Source of the DNA: Artemisia argyi
Taxonomy: Eukaryota > Streptophyta > Magnoliopsida > Asterales > Asteraceae
Direction of reading: 5' to 3'
Assembly: GCA_030686995.1 (NCBI GenBank)
Contig: CM060704.1
Coordinates: 114,368,042 to 114,432,041, forward strand
Length of the DNA: 64,000 bases
In this document: positions 10,569 through 23,212 of the stretch, piece after piece
How positions within the stretch are numbered: position 1 is the first letter of the stretch
How the letters are laid out: each line of letters starts with the position of its first letter
Program-made: the position numbers and the translations under genes
Notes under the pieces: generated by a model
What the model was told of the DNA's origin: nothing
Databases searched by the model: none
Seen by the model: the letters and a program-made list of their open reading frames with translations, nothing else

Positions 10569-12442
10569 CAGGCTTTCTTGTGCATTCGTGGGGTCATGGG
10601 AAAGGTAATCTTTCTTTTTCCTGACTTAAGCTCAATTTCCCTTTTTTCATACCTAATAACAGCTCTTGCGGTGGTAAGGAATGGTGCCCCAAGGATTATT
10701 GGCATGCATCCACCTCCCTTATCATCGATGATCATGAAATCAACGGGATACAAGAATCCTGCAACATTGACCAGCACATCCTCTACAATTCCCAAAGGGT
10801 ACACATAAGAGTGACCAGCGAAGGATAGCCTAACACGGGTGGTGGCTGGCATTTCTAAGGTAAGTTGGGTGTAGATAGTTAGGGGCATAAGATTTACTTC
10901 CGATCCTTGATCGGCGAAAGCATTCAGATATTGCAAATTCCCAATGCTGGCTGGTATCTCAAAGTTCCCACAAGTCATCTACTTAGTAGCCACTTTTTGT
11001 ACAAGTAGTTTCTCGAATACCGGCCCCCCAGGTAATGTATCATACTCATCTTCCCCCTCTTTCTCCTTCTTTGAAACCTGTTTGGAGGATTGGTTACGCC
11101 CGTCGCCTTTTATCCAATCTGTTATGGTATTCTCATTTATATTATGTTTTAGGTAGTAACCTAATGATTGGGATTTTGGCGGTTCCTCAATGGTTTGTTC
11201 ATTAGGGGTTTCTTTTTCCTCATTATCCTCGTGGACAATTGTGATAGAATTAACAAATCAGGTAGTGAGGGTAGCGCTTTCTTTTCTTAGTAACATCATT
11301 TCTGGGGGTTTTTGGTTTGCGTATTCCTCCACTAGGCTCATCATCACCTTCATTTTCTCCTGCATCTCCTCCTTTTGTTTATAAACAGCTTCCTCAAATT
11401 TAGCAAGCTGCTCAGAATGGGTTGCCATGTACTCTCTCATCCGAGCTTCGAATTCCGGACTAAGGCTTTGAGGAGGTGAATAAGGTGGAGTATAATTTTG
11501 AAAGGTTTCGACATTTTCTCTAGAAGGTGACTCAGAAAACGGTGTCGGAATCGTATTTGAGACCGAATTGACAGTTGCCCGCCTAGGACTCAAAGGCCTC
11601 TTTTGTTTTTCCATGAGACAGTCGACCTTTGTCTCTAGTTTGCACAGGAGTTCTTCGGAGATTTGATTGGTTTCCCCAGGTGTCGAGATTGCGTTGATAG
11701 CCGAGTTTATAACATGAGTAACTTCCCATAACACTTGGTTGTCGAGGGCAAGCTCCTCGATAATTTCCCAAGATTCCTCGGCATTTCTATCACGCAACCT
11801 GCCTCCAGCGGCTCGATCAATGGTACGTTTGGTGCGAAAGTCGACATGGTCGTAGAAGATTTGGACTAATAGCCAGAGGTTTATACCATGATGAGGGACT
11901 TTTTGGAGTAAGCCCTTGAAACGAGTCCATGCTTCATATAAGGTTTCACCTTGACGTTGTTGGAACATCAAGATATCATTTCTAAGCTTAGTAGTTCTCC
12001 CCGGTGGGAAAAATTGAGCAAGGAAACGAGTGGTGAGATCATCCCAAGAGGTGATGGATCCCGCGGGTAAACGTTCAAGCCATTGACAAGCTTGATCACG
12101 TAGAGAGAATTGGAATAGGCGTAATCGGGTCGACTCTCTAGTTGTAACATCAAGGTCTATAGAATCTATGATTTTAAGGAAGTCCTTGAGATGTTGATTA
12201 GGGTCTTCGGAACGAAGTCCATGGAATACACATCCGCTTTGCACCAACCGGATGGTGTCGGATCGCAAGGGGGACACATTGGCTCCTTGAGTGAGCTCAA
12301 TAGTGTTTCGATAGCCTTGGTGGCTAGGACGGGAATACTCTCCTAAGGTTCGGGGCCTAAGAGGTTGGTTTGCTAGTGGTGGGTTTTGTGGGTGGTTTTG
12401 TTGTGGTGGGTTGATGGGTTCATAGATGTTACCACCTTCCAT
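10565..12442 (-). pseudogene. Athila-like gag-protease reading frame with two nonsense codons
   Basis: ATG at 12442. The gag capsid part (Retrotrans_gag family) is clear, with LKDFLKIIDSIDL, WLERLPAGSITSWDDL, FLAQFFPPGRTTKLRNDI and the Athila-typical RAAGGRLRDRNAEESWEII. The frame stops at TGA 11258-11260 and again at TAG 10979-10981, but stays in register throughout. The aspartic protease follows, with FADQGSEVNLMP (active-site Asp) and IILGAPFLTTARAVI. The stop at 10565 falls next to the deletion that removed most of pol. Gag would assemble the particle and the protease would cut the polyprotein; this copy cannot make a full product. Confidence 0.88.
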
Positions 12443-12478
12443 GATGTCGGATGGTAAAGGTTACGAACAAAGGTTACG

Positions 12479-12812
12479 ACCATGACGGCCTATGGTGACA
12501 TCGTCATCTCCTTAGTACAAAACTTTCTGGATCATCACGTGTATCATTCACTTCCACCTCTTGTATTACTCTTGACGCTGTCACTTGGAAACTCTTGACG
12601 CCGTCAGGTACTGTTCCCAGCAAGGAAAATTAAGACTTTGCCCTTTTTTTCACATTTATGCTCAAAAAACGTCCAAAATGCTTCCTTTTTCAAATTTTAC
12701 TCCAAAAGTACCTAAAATGATAAAAGGAACGATTTAGGGCAATATTTGATCAAATAAATTCGAATCCGGGCTAAAATATCCCCCTAAAAATGGTTCATTT
12801 TTCACCTCATCA
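12479..12812 (-). repeat. Truncated 5' LTR of the Athila-like element (334 bp, U3 part only)
   Basis: Aligns end to end with 7328-7660. The break at 12479 lies before the TATA box, so R, U5, the primer-binding site and the leader are missing. The gag ATG is only 37 bases from the break. It ends ATCA at 12812, next to TSD GTATT. Confidence 0.85.
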
Positions 12813-12833
12813 GTATTCTTATTGGTTTTATAG

Positions 12834-13054
12834 TTTTACAACTATGCTACAACCAACTGAGTGGAAGTGTGCCTACTCAACTTGGATCTTTAAAGAACCT
12901 CAATCTTCTTGCTCTTCAATACCTCATTGGTGCAATCCCTGTTAGTCTTAGGAATCTAGGAACTTTACAGAGGCTGGACTTGAGCTTCAATCACCTTTTT
13001 AGCTCCATCCCGATGAAAATAGCTGATGCGCCATTGTTTGTTGACCACTTTTAG
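12834..13054 (+). pseudogene. LRR receptor-like kinase gene fragment (one exon piece)
   Basis: After a plausible 3' splice site (TTTTATAG at 12826-12833) the frame reads LQLCYNQLSGSVPTQLG, then NLGTLQRLDLSFNHLF and SSIPMKIADAPL, typical plant LRR units (xxLxxLxLxxNxLxGxIP). One repeat has lost the asparagine region (QYLIGAIP). The match ends after ADAPL and runs into a TAG at 13052-13054. There is no signal peptide, transmembrane segment or kinase domain nearby, so this is a fragment, possibly captured by the inverted-repeat unit around it. The gene of origin resembles the small LRR-kinase group that includes Arabidopsis At5g51560, recalled rather than searched. Confidence 0.7.
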
Positions 13055-13537
13055 TTATTACTAAAAAAGTAATATATATGTTACTTTTTCGTCAATAAGT
13101 GGAAAATAAAAGCATAACATCATCAAAACCCATTCATATTTCTTTGTCCTCCATTAATCGTTGCAACGAGTAATGGTGACCAATTCCAAAGAGAGGTAGT
13201 GCTACTGCATTATATATATTTTTTGTTCTATGATCTTTTTATCTAAAGCAAAAAATAATAAAGGGGTAAGAGAGTCTAAGGAACAAGTTTCAGTGCATAA
13301 GGAACAAGGTTTAGTGCACAAAGTACTTCTAACAAAATATAAGATACAAGTGAAATAAAAGTACAAGTCATAAAACAAAAGTTATAAGAGTTTAAAGCTC
13401 ATAGAAATGAGTGTATAGTTGTAATTTTACAATAAAGCAATATAATATAAAGGAAAACTAACACCTACCAATAGTACTTTTATAATAAAAACATGTGTCG
13501 AGCATTAGGTGGAGTTGCGGAGTTGAGTAGTTGATGC
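13055..13537. other. Non-coding segment with GGAGTTGCGGAGTTGAG duplication
   Basis: AT-rich. GGTGGAGTTGCGGAGTTGAG begins near 13509 and again near 13560, each close to a CACGTGTC/CATGTGTC motif. No coding sequence is recognised. Confidence 0.45.
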
Positions 13538-13672
13538 AATGGACACGTGTCAAGATTTGGGTGGAGTTGCGGAGTTGAGAAATTAAGCATGACCATTTTG
13601 TAGATGAACTTAAAAAATGACCATAATTGGGATCAACAAAAAGATTTTATACCTCTTTTGTACTTTTCTCTT
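13538..13672. repeat. Right arm of the long inverted repeat
   Basis: Reverse complement partner of about 5405-5530. It carries GACACGTGTC at its inner edge and AACAAAAAGATTTTAT towards the outer edge. Confidence 0.6.
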
Positions 13673-15690
13673 TTAAAATTTACCTTTCTCTGTCTCTTCT
13701 GCTCTGTCATCTCTCTATATCAATATGAGGTTTGTTTATGTGGTTTGGTTGTTATTTTGTTGCTCACGATGTGATGAGCCAACTGTGTATTGGAAGAACC
13801 AAGTACCAGAAACATAAAGGAAGGTACAATTAGGGTATTGCTTTAATTTGGGATTTTTGGTTAATTTTTTGTTCTTTTTATAAATTTTTGGGGTTAATGG
13901 GATTACCTAATTAGTTTTGTTTATTTTGACAGCTTATGAGGCTAATTGATTCTCGAAAACCTGATTAGGGAATGAACATTAAACATAGGTAGAAATTAGG
14001 GTGTTGTTATAATTTGTGGTTTTTGTTAATTTTGTATTTCTTTTATAAATTTAGGGGGTTATAGGATTGCCTGATTAGTTTTGTTGTTTTCTTAGAGGGT
14101 GTTTGGATTGACTTATTTTCTCAAATTATGATGTTATTTTATTCTTGGACACCTGATAAGGTTACTTTTTTGGGCTTACGGGTTGCTTAGTTTAGTTTAT
14201 GGTGTCACATATTGTTTAGGATTAGTTGAGCCTTGCTTTATTGATGCTTTTTTACTGACGGTTTGCTTATGCTTATAGTGCACTTTATTTAGTGATATAA
14301 ATGTGGTAATAAGTGCTCATTTTGAGTGAGTGTTCGTAAATTAGGGATTGTTTGATTATTTGGGTTGTGTTTGTGATTGTTTGATTATTGTGGTTGTAAG
14401 CCTTAGCTTGTTTATCAGGCTTATTTGGTGTATGTATCACTTCACATAATGGGAGGGCAACACATTCTGAATTTGTGTTTGCAACCATGGTGGATCCGCA
14501 TCTTGGCGGGTCAAATTATTAGATTTGCAGCCATGGCGGGTTGACCCTTCTGTTTACTTTCGTTTCTTACAAAGTATACTTTTTTTTTGTGGTTGTAACC
14601 TAATTAATATTTATGGTGATGTTGTTATTGTTCTTTTGTTATGTTGTATATGTGGTTATAAGCAGAGTGTATGGAGTCTAGGTAATCCACATCATGGTAT
14701 GGCAAGTTATTGGATTTGCAGCCATGGAAGGTTAAAAACCCCTTCCTTTTTACCTACATCGCTGTTATGAATTTGAGTTTGTTAAGTATTAGTTTGGCCA
14801 AAAAAATTTCGGTATTCAATATTCGATTCCGAAAAAGGATACCTGGTACATGTGTTAATAATGTGCTTGCGATCTTTTTTCGTGGTTGAATACTGATCAT
14901 TGCTTATGAGGTGGTTGGTAGTACATAGTTTGATAATATGTGTAGTATAGCGCATGCGATGATGACATTCGTCAACTTTCGGTGTTTTGGTAAGTGATGT
15001 TTGACAAAACGTGTAACATTTGAATTCGTTTTTGCAATTTTATTGACCTCAAAGTAGTTTGTACTAACTTTTTCCATTTTTGGTTTGTAAGTTAATGTTA
15101 TGTTATTGGAACATGAACCTTGCAACCGAGTTTCTTCACAGTCATGGCAAGCTTCATATCTTTTTGACCATGTTCAGATGGGACTACTTAAATTTTTATT
15201 TGGTTTGTTTTGGAATATATGAACTCGCATTGTTAAATTTTAGGCTGATATTGGCGTACGAAGATCACCAAAGACAAAAAAAAGATCACCAACCTACGTG
15301 CTATGTAAACACCTCTTCAAAATCAAATATGTCATCAGAATAAAAAAAATGGGCTATCACAGTTCATTTTCGAAACGAAGGAAGTTAATAAACAAGAATG
15401 GCAAAGAAAACTTCAAAGAAAAGATGACAAAAATAACTCAAATGGTATTCTTCACTATAAATACCCAAACTCAAAGGGTATTCTTCACTATAAATACCCA
15501 AAATCTTTTAGGCGTTTTCCAACATTTATGGGAACACGTACAAAAAGTGGGTCTACGAACCCCGAGGAAACCGGGAGAGGCAGTTGAAAGGTTAAGCGTG
15601 TGGTTGCAAATAAAACAAAGCGCATGCATTTCCAATATTTGAAATGATTATCACGTAAACCAAGAAGGAAAGAGAAGGTTGAAGGCTGTA
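13673..15690. other. Non-coding region, no gene recognised
   Basis: Intron-like T-rich sequence. GCAGCCATGG recurs at about 14527 and 14720 with similar surroundings. GGTATTCTTCACTATAAATA occurs twice in tandem near 15444-15500. Short open frames (for example 15080-15343 and 15298-15642 on +) show no domain or codon signal. Confidence 0.4.
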
Positions 15691-15708
15691 AAGACAACTA
15701 AGTTAAAA

Positions 15709-15815
15709 ACCCAGGCCATCCTCGCATTTAATGCCTCTGAGGCCTGGGTGAATATAGGCAAACAAAGCGACAAATGCACACTTGCAGACTAGGCTTTCCT
15801 GTTTTGTTATAAAAA
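15709..15815 (+). promoter_or_regulatory. Promoter-like sequence: 9-bp hairpin followed by a TATA box
   Basis: ACCCAGGCC (15709-15717) and GGCCTGGGT (15741-15749) form a perfect 9-bp stem with a 23-base loop. TATAAAAA lies at 15808-15815 and is followed by a C/A-rich leader-like stretch, but no convincing coding sequence begins downstream. It may be the orphan promoter of a lost gene or element. Confidence 0.35.
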
Positions 15816-16856
15816 GCATAGGCTAGAAAATTTTCATATCATTCCAAAAACAGAAGCATCAAAGTCCATCATCATATCTCATAAGAGCTCCATATACTAA
15901 CACTGAGTTCCCGAGTTATCTTTTGGAAAGAAATAAGAAGATAAGATGAGAGGATATTAAAAATATTTCATGTTCCTGAGTAGTAATGAGGAGAGAAGAG
16001 AAGAGGAAATGATAGAGAATTACATCAAATTTCCTCTCCAAACTTTCTTCCCAATTATGGGTTGATTAGGAGATAAAGAAGCTAACAACTTATTTAGTTT
16101 TTCTAAATCACCAAAACACCCTTGTGCATATCTGTAGCCTACTTATGCATACATACATGATTATCTTTTAAATATATTAATCCATTTTTTAGTAGCTTTC
16201 CATGTTGTAGTATCTCGAGATGATCATCGATCATTTTTATTCATCTACGTTTCATGCTCTCATTTGTTAACATATTTAATTACATTTTTATTTTTAAGTA
16301 CTACTTACACGTGATTTTTTGTAGTGTTAGAGCATGACGCTTTAACATGTAACATTAAACACGTACATATATACTTATGCTACAGATAGATCCATATTCT
16401 TTATTGTATTAGAGAATTCATTACACCAAACACAAAACAATTGTTTATATATCTATTAATACATACTAAAATTTTACTGCAACAATAAGAAAAGGATAAA
16501 AAATCTTAGTTAGTGAGCTAATTAACTACATACTCGCTTGTTAGAAACAATTTCTAAATATTCTTGAAATGTTAGTGCATGTCAATGATGGACTATTTTT
16601 GTTGTAATATGGATGTTTTAGATAATAAAAAAATGTTATGTAACCATATAGGGTATAATTGTAAAATCGTTAATTCTTTTTTCTTTTCTCTCTAACTCGG
16701 GAATACAAAATAGTTGTAAGTTCTTTCTTCTTCTTCTCAACTCCAAAATACAAAAAATACAACTATTTCTTATCTTTATCCTTACTCCTTCTTTCCTATT
16801 CTCTTCTTTCTACACTCCTTCTTTTCTTTCTTCTTCAAACTCGAGAAATGGTCTGC
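15816..16856. other. Non-coding region
   Basis: AT-rich with a pyrimidine-rich stretch (about 16675-16845, many CTTTCTTCTT runs). No gene, RNA gene or clear element end is seen. Confidence 0.4.
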
Positions 16857-16877
16857 GGGGGGGGGGGGGGGGGGGGG
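16857..16877 (+). repeat. Poly-G tract (21 G)
   Basis: Twenty-one consecutive G between GGTCTGC and CTCGATAGCG, at the junction between a pyrimidine-rich stretch and a more GC-balanced one. Confidence 0.95.
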
Positions 16878-17073
16878 CTCGATAGCGTATGGGAGTTCTA
16901 GCCCAATAAACTATAGCCCATACACTTAGAGCAGGCCTAAGACAGGCCCATAACCAACACACTCCGCCTTTGAAGCAAGTTCCCAAGCGACGACAGTCGA
17001 ACCAAGCCTGGATGATACCTCCCGGCAAAGACCCGACTGTGATCTTATCCCTAAAGGTCGTTAAAACTGACAA

Positions 17074-17216
17074 CACGTGTCACTACCTCATTGGTCTAAA
17101 GGTAATGTTGTAAACATCTCGTTGACACGTGCATGGAACATTCCATACATCTTAGAGAGCGAAGAATATCACGCCACGTGTCATTCTTGTCTGATCCTTT
17201 GAATGTCAACCACGTG
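17074..17216. promoter_or_regulatory. Cluster of four G-box (CACGTG) palindromes
   Basis: Perfect CACGTG occurs at 17074-17079, 17126-17131, 17175-17180 and 17211-17216, with flanks ACACGTGTC, GACACGTGC, GCCACGTGTC and ACCACGTGGA. The last three suit ABRE/G-box sites for bZIP or bHLH factors. No gene start follows; the cluster sits before the LTR-like stretch beginning near 17226. Confidence 0.55.
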
Positions 17217-17225
17217 GACCGTCCT

Positions 17226-20200
17226 TGTAAAACCCGCATTTTCAGAACATGTTTAAATTACCAAAATACCCTCTAATTTGAAATTTTGAAGAATTGTGTT
17301 CGGTTACCAAACAAGCCCTAAATAAAAAACAATTATCGTACGATCACAAACATGGACATGTAACTTCAAGTAAACAACATTTGAATTCCAACAGTTGTAA
17401 AACCCAAAATTTCAAAATATTCAAAATGACCGAAATGCCCCTAATGCTTCAAAATTCAATAAACCACTTAAATAAACACCAAATAAATCACAAACACTTG
17501 GTAATTAGCAATATATGATACATGATAATTTTTTCATGAACATTATAATATTATAAATGCCCTAAAAATGTTTTTCACCTTTATTTTAATACCTTTTGGC
17601 CAAATTACATTTATTTGTATACTTCTTATTATTTAAAATATGTAAAACTATGGGATAATCACTAATATTTTTGGGAAGATTCACAAAATCAAGAATTGGT
17701 CTATTATACCTCAATATGGCCGAATATACCTCCCCCCATATCCTCTATATTTATTTCTCATTATTTGTTCCCATTTTCAAAAGTTAAGAAAACCCTAAAA
17801 ACCATCAAAAATCCATACGGCAATATCTGGAGGATCCTTTTTATTTTTCCTAGACGTTTTTGGAAGATAGGAAGGTGGGAAAAATAGTGGTTAAGGCTGT
17901 GGTGCTTTAATTCGAAGGCTGGGATTTTTTCTTTTGTTCGAAATTGTTCATAAAATCCATCTGGTGCTCGATTCCTCTCAAGGGTATTTTTGTATTTTTC
18001 TTTCAGTCAATTGATCCATAATTCATGTATAAAAATTATCCATGCATGCTATATTGATCGTTTGGATTTTAAAGAAATCATAAACCCTAAAAAACACCAA
18101 TTATATCTAAAGCGGCTATATGGAATTTTGTGTGCTTCAAATTTATTTTATTCAGGTCCTATACATGTTATTAGACTCTAATAAAATTAGTTTCATGATT
18201 ATCAAATCTTAGAAACTTGTTTTGGATTTATTTATTTTACCGATTATAAAATACAAAGAAAATAGAAAACTAGGGCTTGTAAAATTAGCGCTAGGGTTTG
18301 TATGGTTTGATGCTAATAATTTAAGGTTAATAATAATTGTGTATTGATGAAAATGATGTTTGATGAATTAGGGCTATGTTTTATTTGTTTTGATTGAAAC
18401 CGAATGAAATAAATAAATTAGAAGGGTGTGTTTTGTAATTTTCCAAACTTGTTGGATATTTTTGTAATTCATTTTATACCTGATATAATTCATATAAATT
18501 GATACTTGAGGGTGTGATGTGAAAATTTTGTATTTAAATGGTTTATTTAGTAAATTATATAACTTAAAGGTATGTTTTGAAATTAATTAAACTTGGAGGG
18601 TTAATTCTGGAAATTTTGAAAATAAGAAGGATTTGGGTCGTATATAGTTTATTGAGGGGCTGGAAATGTAATTTTGTTAATTAAATTGATGTAATTGTAA
18701 TTTCTATAATTAAAAAGGTTTAAATTATAAATATTGTAACTAGAAGGACTAATTATGTGAATATGGATGTGGTATGTATATTTCGGCCTAAAAAGGATGT
18801 AGGGGTTGTTTGTGACATTTTTGTAAAGTTAGGTGACTTATGTGCTAATTATGTTAGTTAATGGTTTAAATATGGAAAATGGGATAATTTAAGGATTAAT
18901 ATGTAACTTGTGAAACCAAAGGGTGTAAAGTGTATAATTGACATTTTTGACTTATGTGACTTATGTTTATGTGTTATAATGAGAATATTTTCATTTGTGA
19001 CCCTTAAATTGCTAAATTGACACTTTTAACCCTAAAACATATTAAATGACTTTATGAAACCCTAATTTCAGAAATCATGCATAAAATGAAATCCTTAACA
19101 CTTGAGGCCATGGAAACTTGATTTAATGTTAAAACTAACTTATATGAATATGTTAATATGTGGAAACTTGCTAATTTTGGAAATCTGTTAATTATGAAAA
19201 CCTGCTTTTTTTGGAAAGTACTATTTATGGAAACCTTCTAAATAAGGAAACTTACTAAAAATAGAAAGTCTTCTAAAATGCCTAAACTACTTAAAGTGGA
19301 AAGTTACTAAAAATGGAAAGATAACTAAAAGAGGTAACTTGCGTGATTTGAACTCTTCTTAATTCGCATCCATTCTATTCTAGGTTTGGTGAAGTGGGAA
19401 TAATCTTTCTCCTTTCGTTTGATCTCGGTTTGTTTTGACTCGGCTAAGGTAGAGATATTCCGTACTCTTTCCGTAAGAGTGCACACTTTCTCTCTCTTGA
19501 CTTTGTCTTTGACTTGATTATCGTGTTATGACTTCCGTTTGGTCTTGGTTATGATCCTTCGTACTTGGCTCTATGATTTATGTGTTTCACCGGTATTGGT
19601 GATCCTATTGTTATTCGTTTGAACTCTTATGATCCGTTCGATAACCTTTTGTTACCTTAATCTTTGAACCTTTGTGAGACCTTGGATATTCTTTTTGGGA
19701 TATTATAACGGGAGGTGAAATCTCTTTTTTTAATTATGACATGGGAACATTTGAAGGAGTAACTATTTTACAACGACACTTTTAATATGATTGTAAGACC
19801 ACTTTTATATGAGATTTTATAATTGCATAAATACACTTTTAAAGAATATCTTACAAAAACCTTTATTAAAGATATCTTTTACAAATGTCATCTTTTGGAG
19901 GATCTTTCTAAATGAACCCTTGTTATAAACCTTTTTAAATGGGATTATACTACGAACCTTTTAAAACAAGTGATGGGTACCTGCTAAAATGAATCTTTGT
20001 TTTAAACTTTCATTATGACCCTTTGATCATGAACTATGGGACTTTGGAACTTGGAATAGTGAACCTTGTGGATTGGGAACTTGGCTTTGACCTCTCCATT
20101 ATGACCCATTGATATTACATCTTTGATTGATCTTTTGACATTGACCTTTGATATTGAACCTTTGATACTGAACCTTTGATACTGAATCTTTGATACTGAA

Positions 20201-20330
20201 CCTTTGACATTGAACCTTTGATTATGACTTGGCACCTACACTTTGATATTGAACCTTGACTACTTGACCCTTCAGTATTTTACCCAGGTATTACTGAGTT
20301 TTTTACCAACTTATTGTTTTTAAAAAACTT
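17226..20330 (+). repeat. Possible large LTR or LTR fragment of a Ty3/gypsy element
   Basis: TGTAAAACCC occurs at 17226 and 17396 with similar following sequence; it resembles the TGTAACACCCC start of chromovirus LTRs such as the one at 46911. The stretch has no coding content. A degenerate GGAAACTTACTAAAAATGG-type repeat runs over about 19128-19340, and short TTTGATACTGAACC repeats follow near 20142-20225. No matching right end or target-site duplication was found, so borders are approximate. Confidence 0.3.
20142..20225 (+). repeat. Short tandem repeat, 15-bp unit
   Basis: Five to six adjacent copies of a 15-bp unit of the form TTTGATACTGAACCT, with ATACT/ATATT/ACATT variants, embedded in a wider region of looser related words (20000-20280). 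Confidence 0.8.
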
Positions 20331-21317
20331 ATTTACCATTGTATAGCTTGTTCAAACATATTGACTATAGTATGGTTCTTCTTTTTGTTTTCTTTTAACC
20401 TCTAAATTCTGTCCATTTATTTTGAATTAATTTGGATTTAGTCGAGCAATGGAAGGCTAGTGTAGCAAAACCAATGTTCGTTATCTTTTAACTCATTTTT
20501 TGCGCATATATATCATCAAAAAATTGGTTGGCGAAAACAAGCTAGTTGCTCATATTATTTTCACTATATTTCAAGGTCATATATTACTTTATTGTATATC
20601 AAACTCTACTAAAAGCATAGAAACCAAACTACTGTAGCATTTGGCAAGAAAAAAAAATTACATTATCAAAATTATCAAACAAAATAGGATTATGCATGAT
20701 TTCAAGTCACAAATCAAAACAAACTCAAAGAGTGAACTGGCTCAAAAACACTAAAACCAACAAAAATCAAAAAAGAATTCATGCCAAATGATGAATATCC
20801 AAAACTGTTTGTAGCGTACTAGCTAGCATCATTTCGTCATCGAATTATCGTGCCAAATATCATATTTGTCCACATTTTGCATTTCGGTTTCATTCCCAAT
20901 TTACGTTTTCATCCTCATCAACAAATCCATCATTCGTTTATAATTGTTCATAACATTAACGAGAAAAGATCCGGAGGGCCGCGTTGCGGCCAGGCATCGT
21001 AGTTTTTGTTAATATTTTTAAATGTGTTTAAGTAAAATATACATGCCATTATTTTGCACCATGTATTTTACATGTATATTGGGCTTGTGCAAATATATAT
21101 TTGTTTTGTTTTTTGAAATGGTTATTGGGCTTCTTTATTATTTGGGCTTAACATTTGTAAGCCTTTTTTTTTCTTCTCTTCTTTGTACGAATCCCAAGCC
21201 CACGAAAATAGAATGAGAACTTGGGCCACCGAAAACAGAATTAGAACATTATCAGTTGGGGCCAAAAATACAGTACTGTAGCGAAGTGGCATCCAAACGA
21301 CGTAGTATTTGATTCAA

Positions 21318-21320
<3 letters not shown>
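20331..21320. other. Non-coding region with a GC-rich palindrome
   Basis: AT-rich. GGCCGCGTTGCGGCC at 20977-20991 is a perfect 6-bp stem with a 3-base loop, preceded by TTAACGAGAAA at 20956-20966. No gene is recognised. Confidence 0.5.

Positions 21321-21388
<68 letters not shown>
21321..21388. repeat. (TA)n microsatellite
   Basis: Uninterrupted alternating A/T for about 68 bases. Confidence 0.97.

Positions 21389-23119
<1,731 letters not shown>

Positions 23120-23210
<91 letters not shown>
23120..23210. repeat. (TA)n microsatellite
   Basis: About 91 bases of uninterrupted alternating T/A. Confidence 0.97.

Positions 23211-23212
<2 letters not shown>

Larger units (their letters stand above)
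6211..12812 (-). mobile_element. Athila-like Ty3/gypsy retrotransposon, internally deleted, 5' LTR truncated
   Basis: Ends are TGAT...ATCA and both outer flanks carry the 5-bp duplication GTATT (6206-6210 and 12813-12817), so the outer boundaries are secure. On the minus strand the order is truncated 5' LTR (12812-12479), gag plus protease (12442-10565), a short integrase-tail remnant (10568-10149), about 2.5 kb of untranslated sequence, and the full 3' LTR (7660-6211). Reverse transcriptase, RNase H and the integrase core are missing, as are the primer-binding site and most of the 5' LTR. The Athila assignment comes from the gag and the solo LTR relative at 30593-32053. Confidence 0.9.

Noticed and set aside
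13725..13820. 31-codon frame with a signal-peptide-like start (MRFVYVVWLLF)
   Set aside because: Too short, no cysteine pattern or homologue recognised, and it lies next to the outer edge of an inverted-repeat arm.
17226..20330. Complete solo LTR call
   Set aside because: A TG start is present, but no CA end with matching target duplication was found; kept only as a low-confidence repeat.
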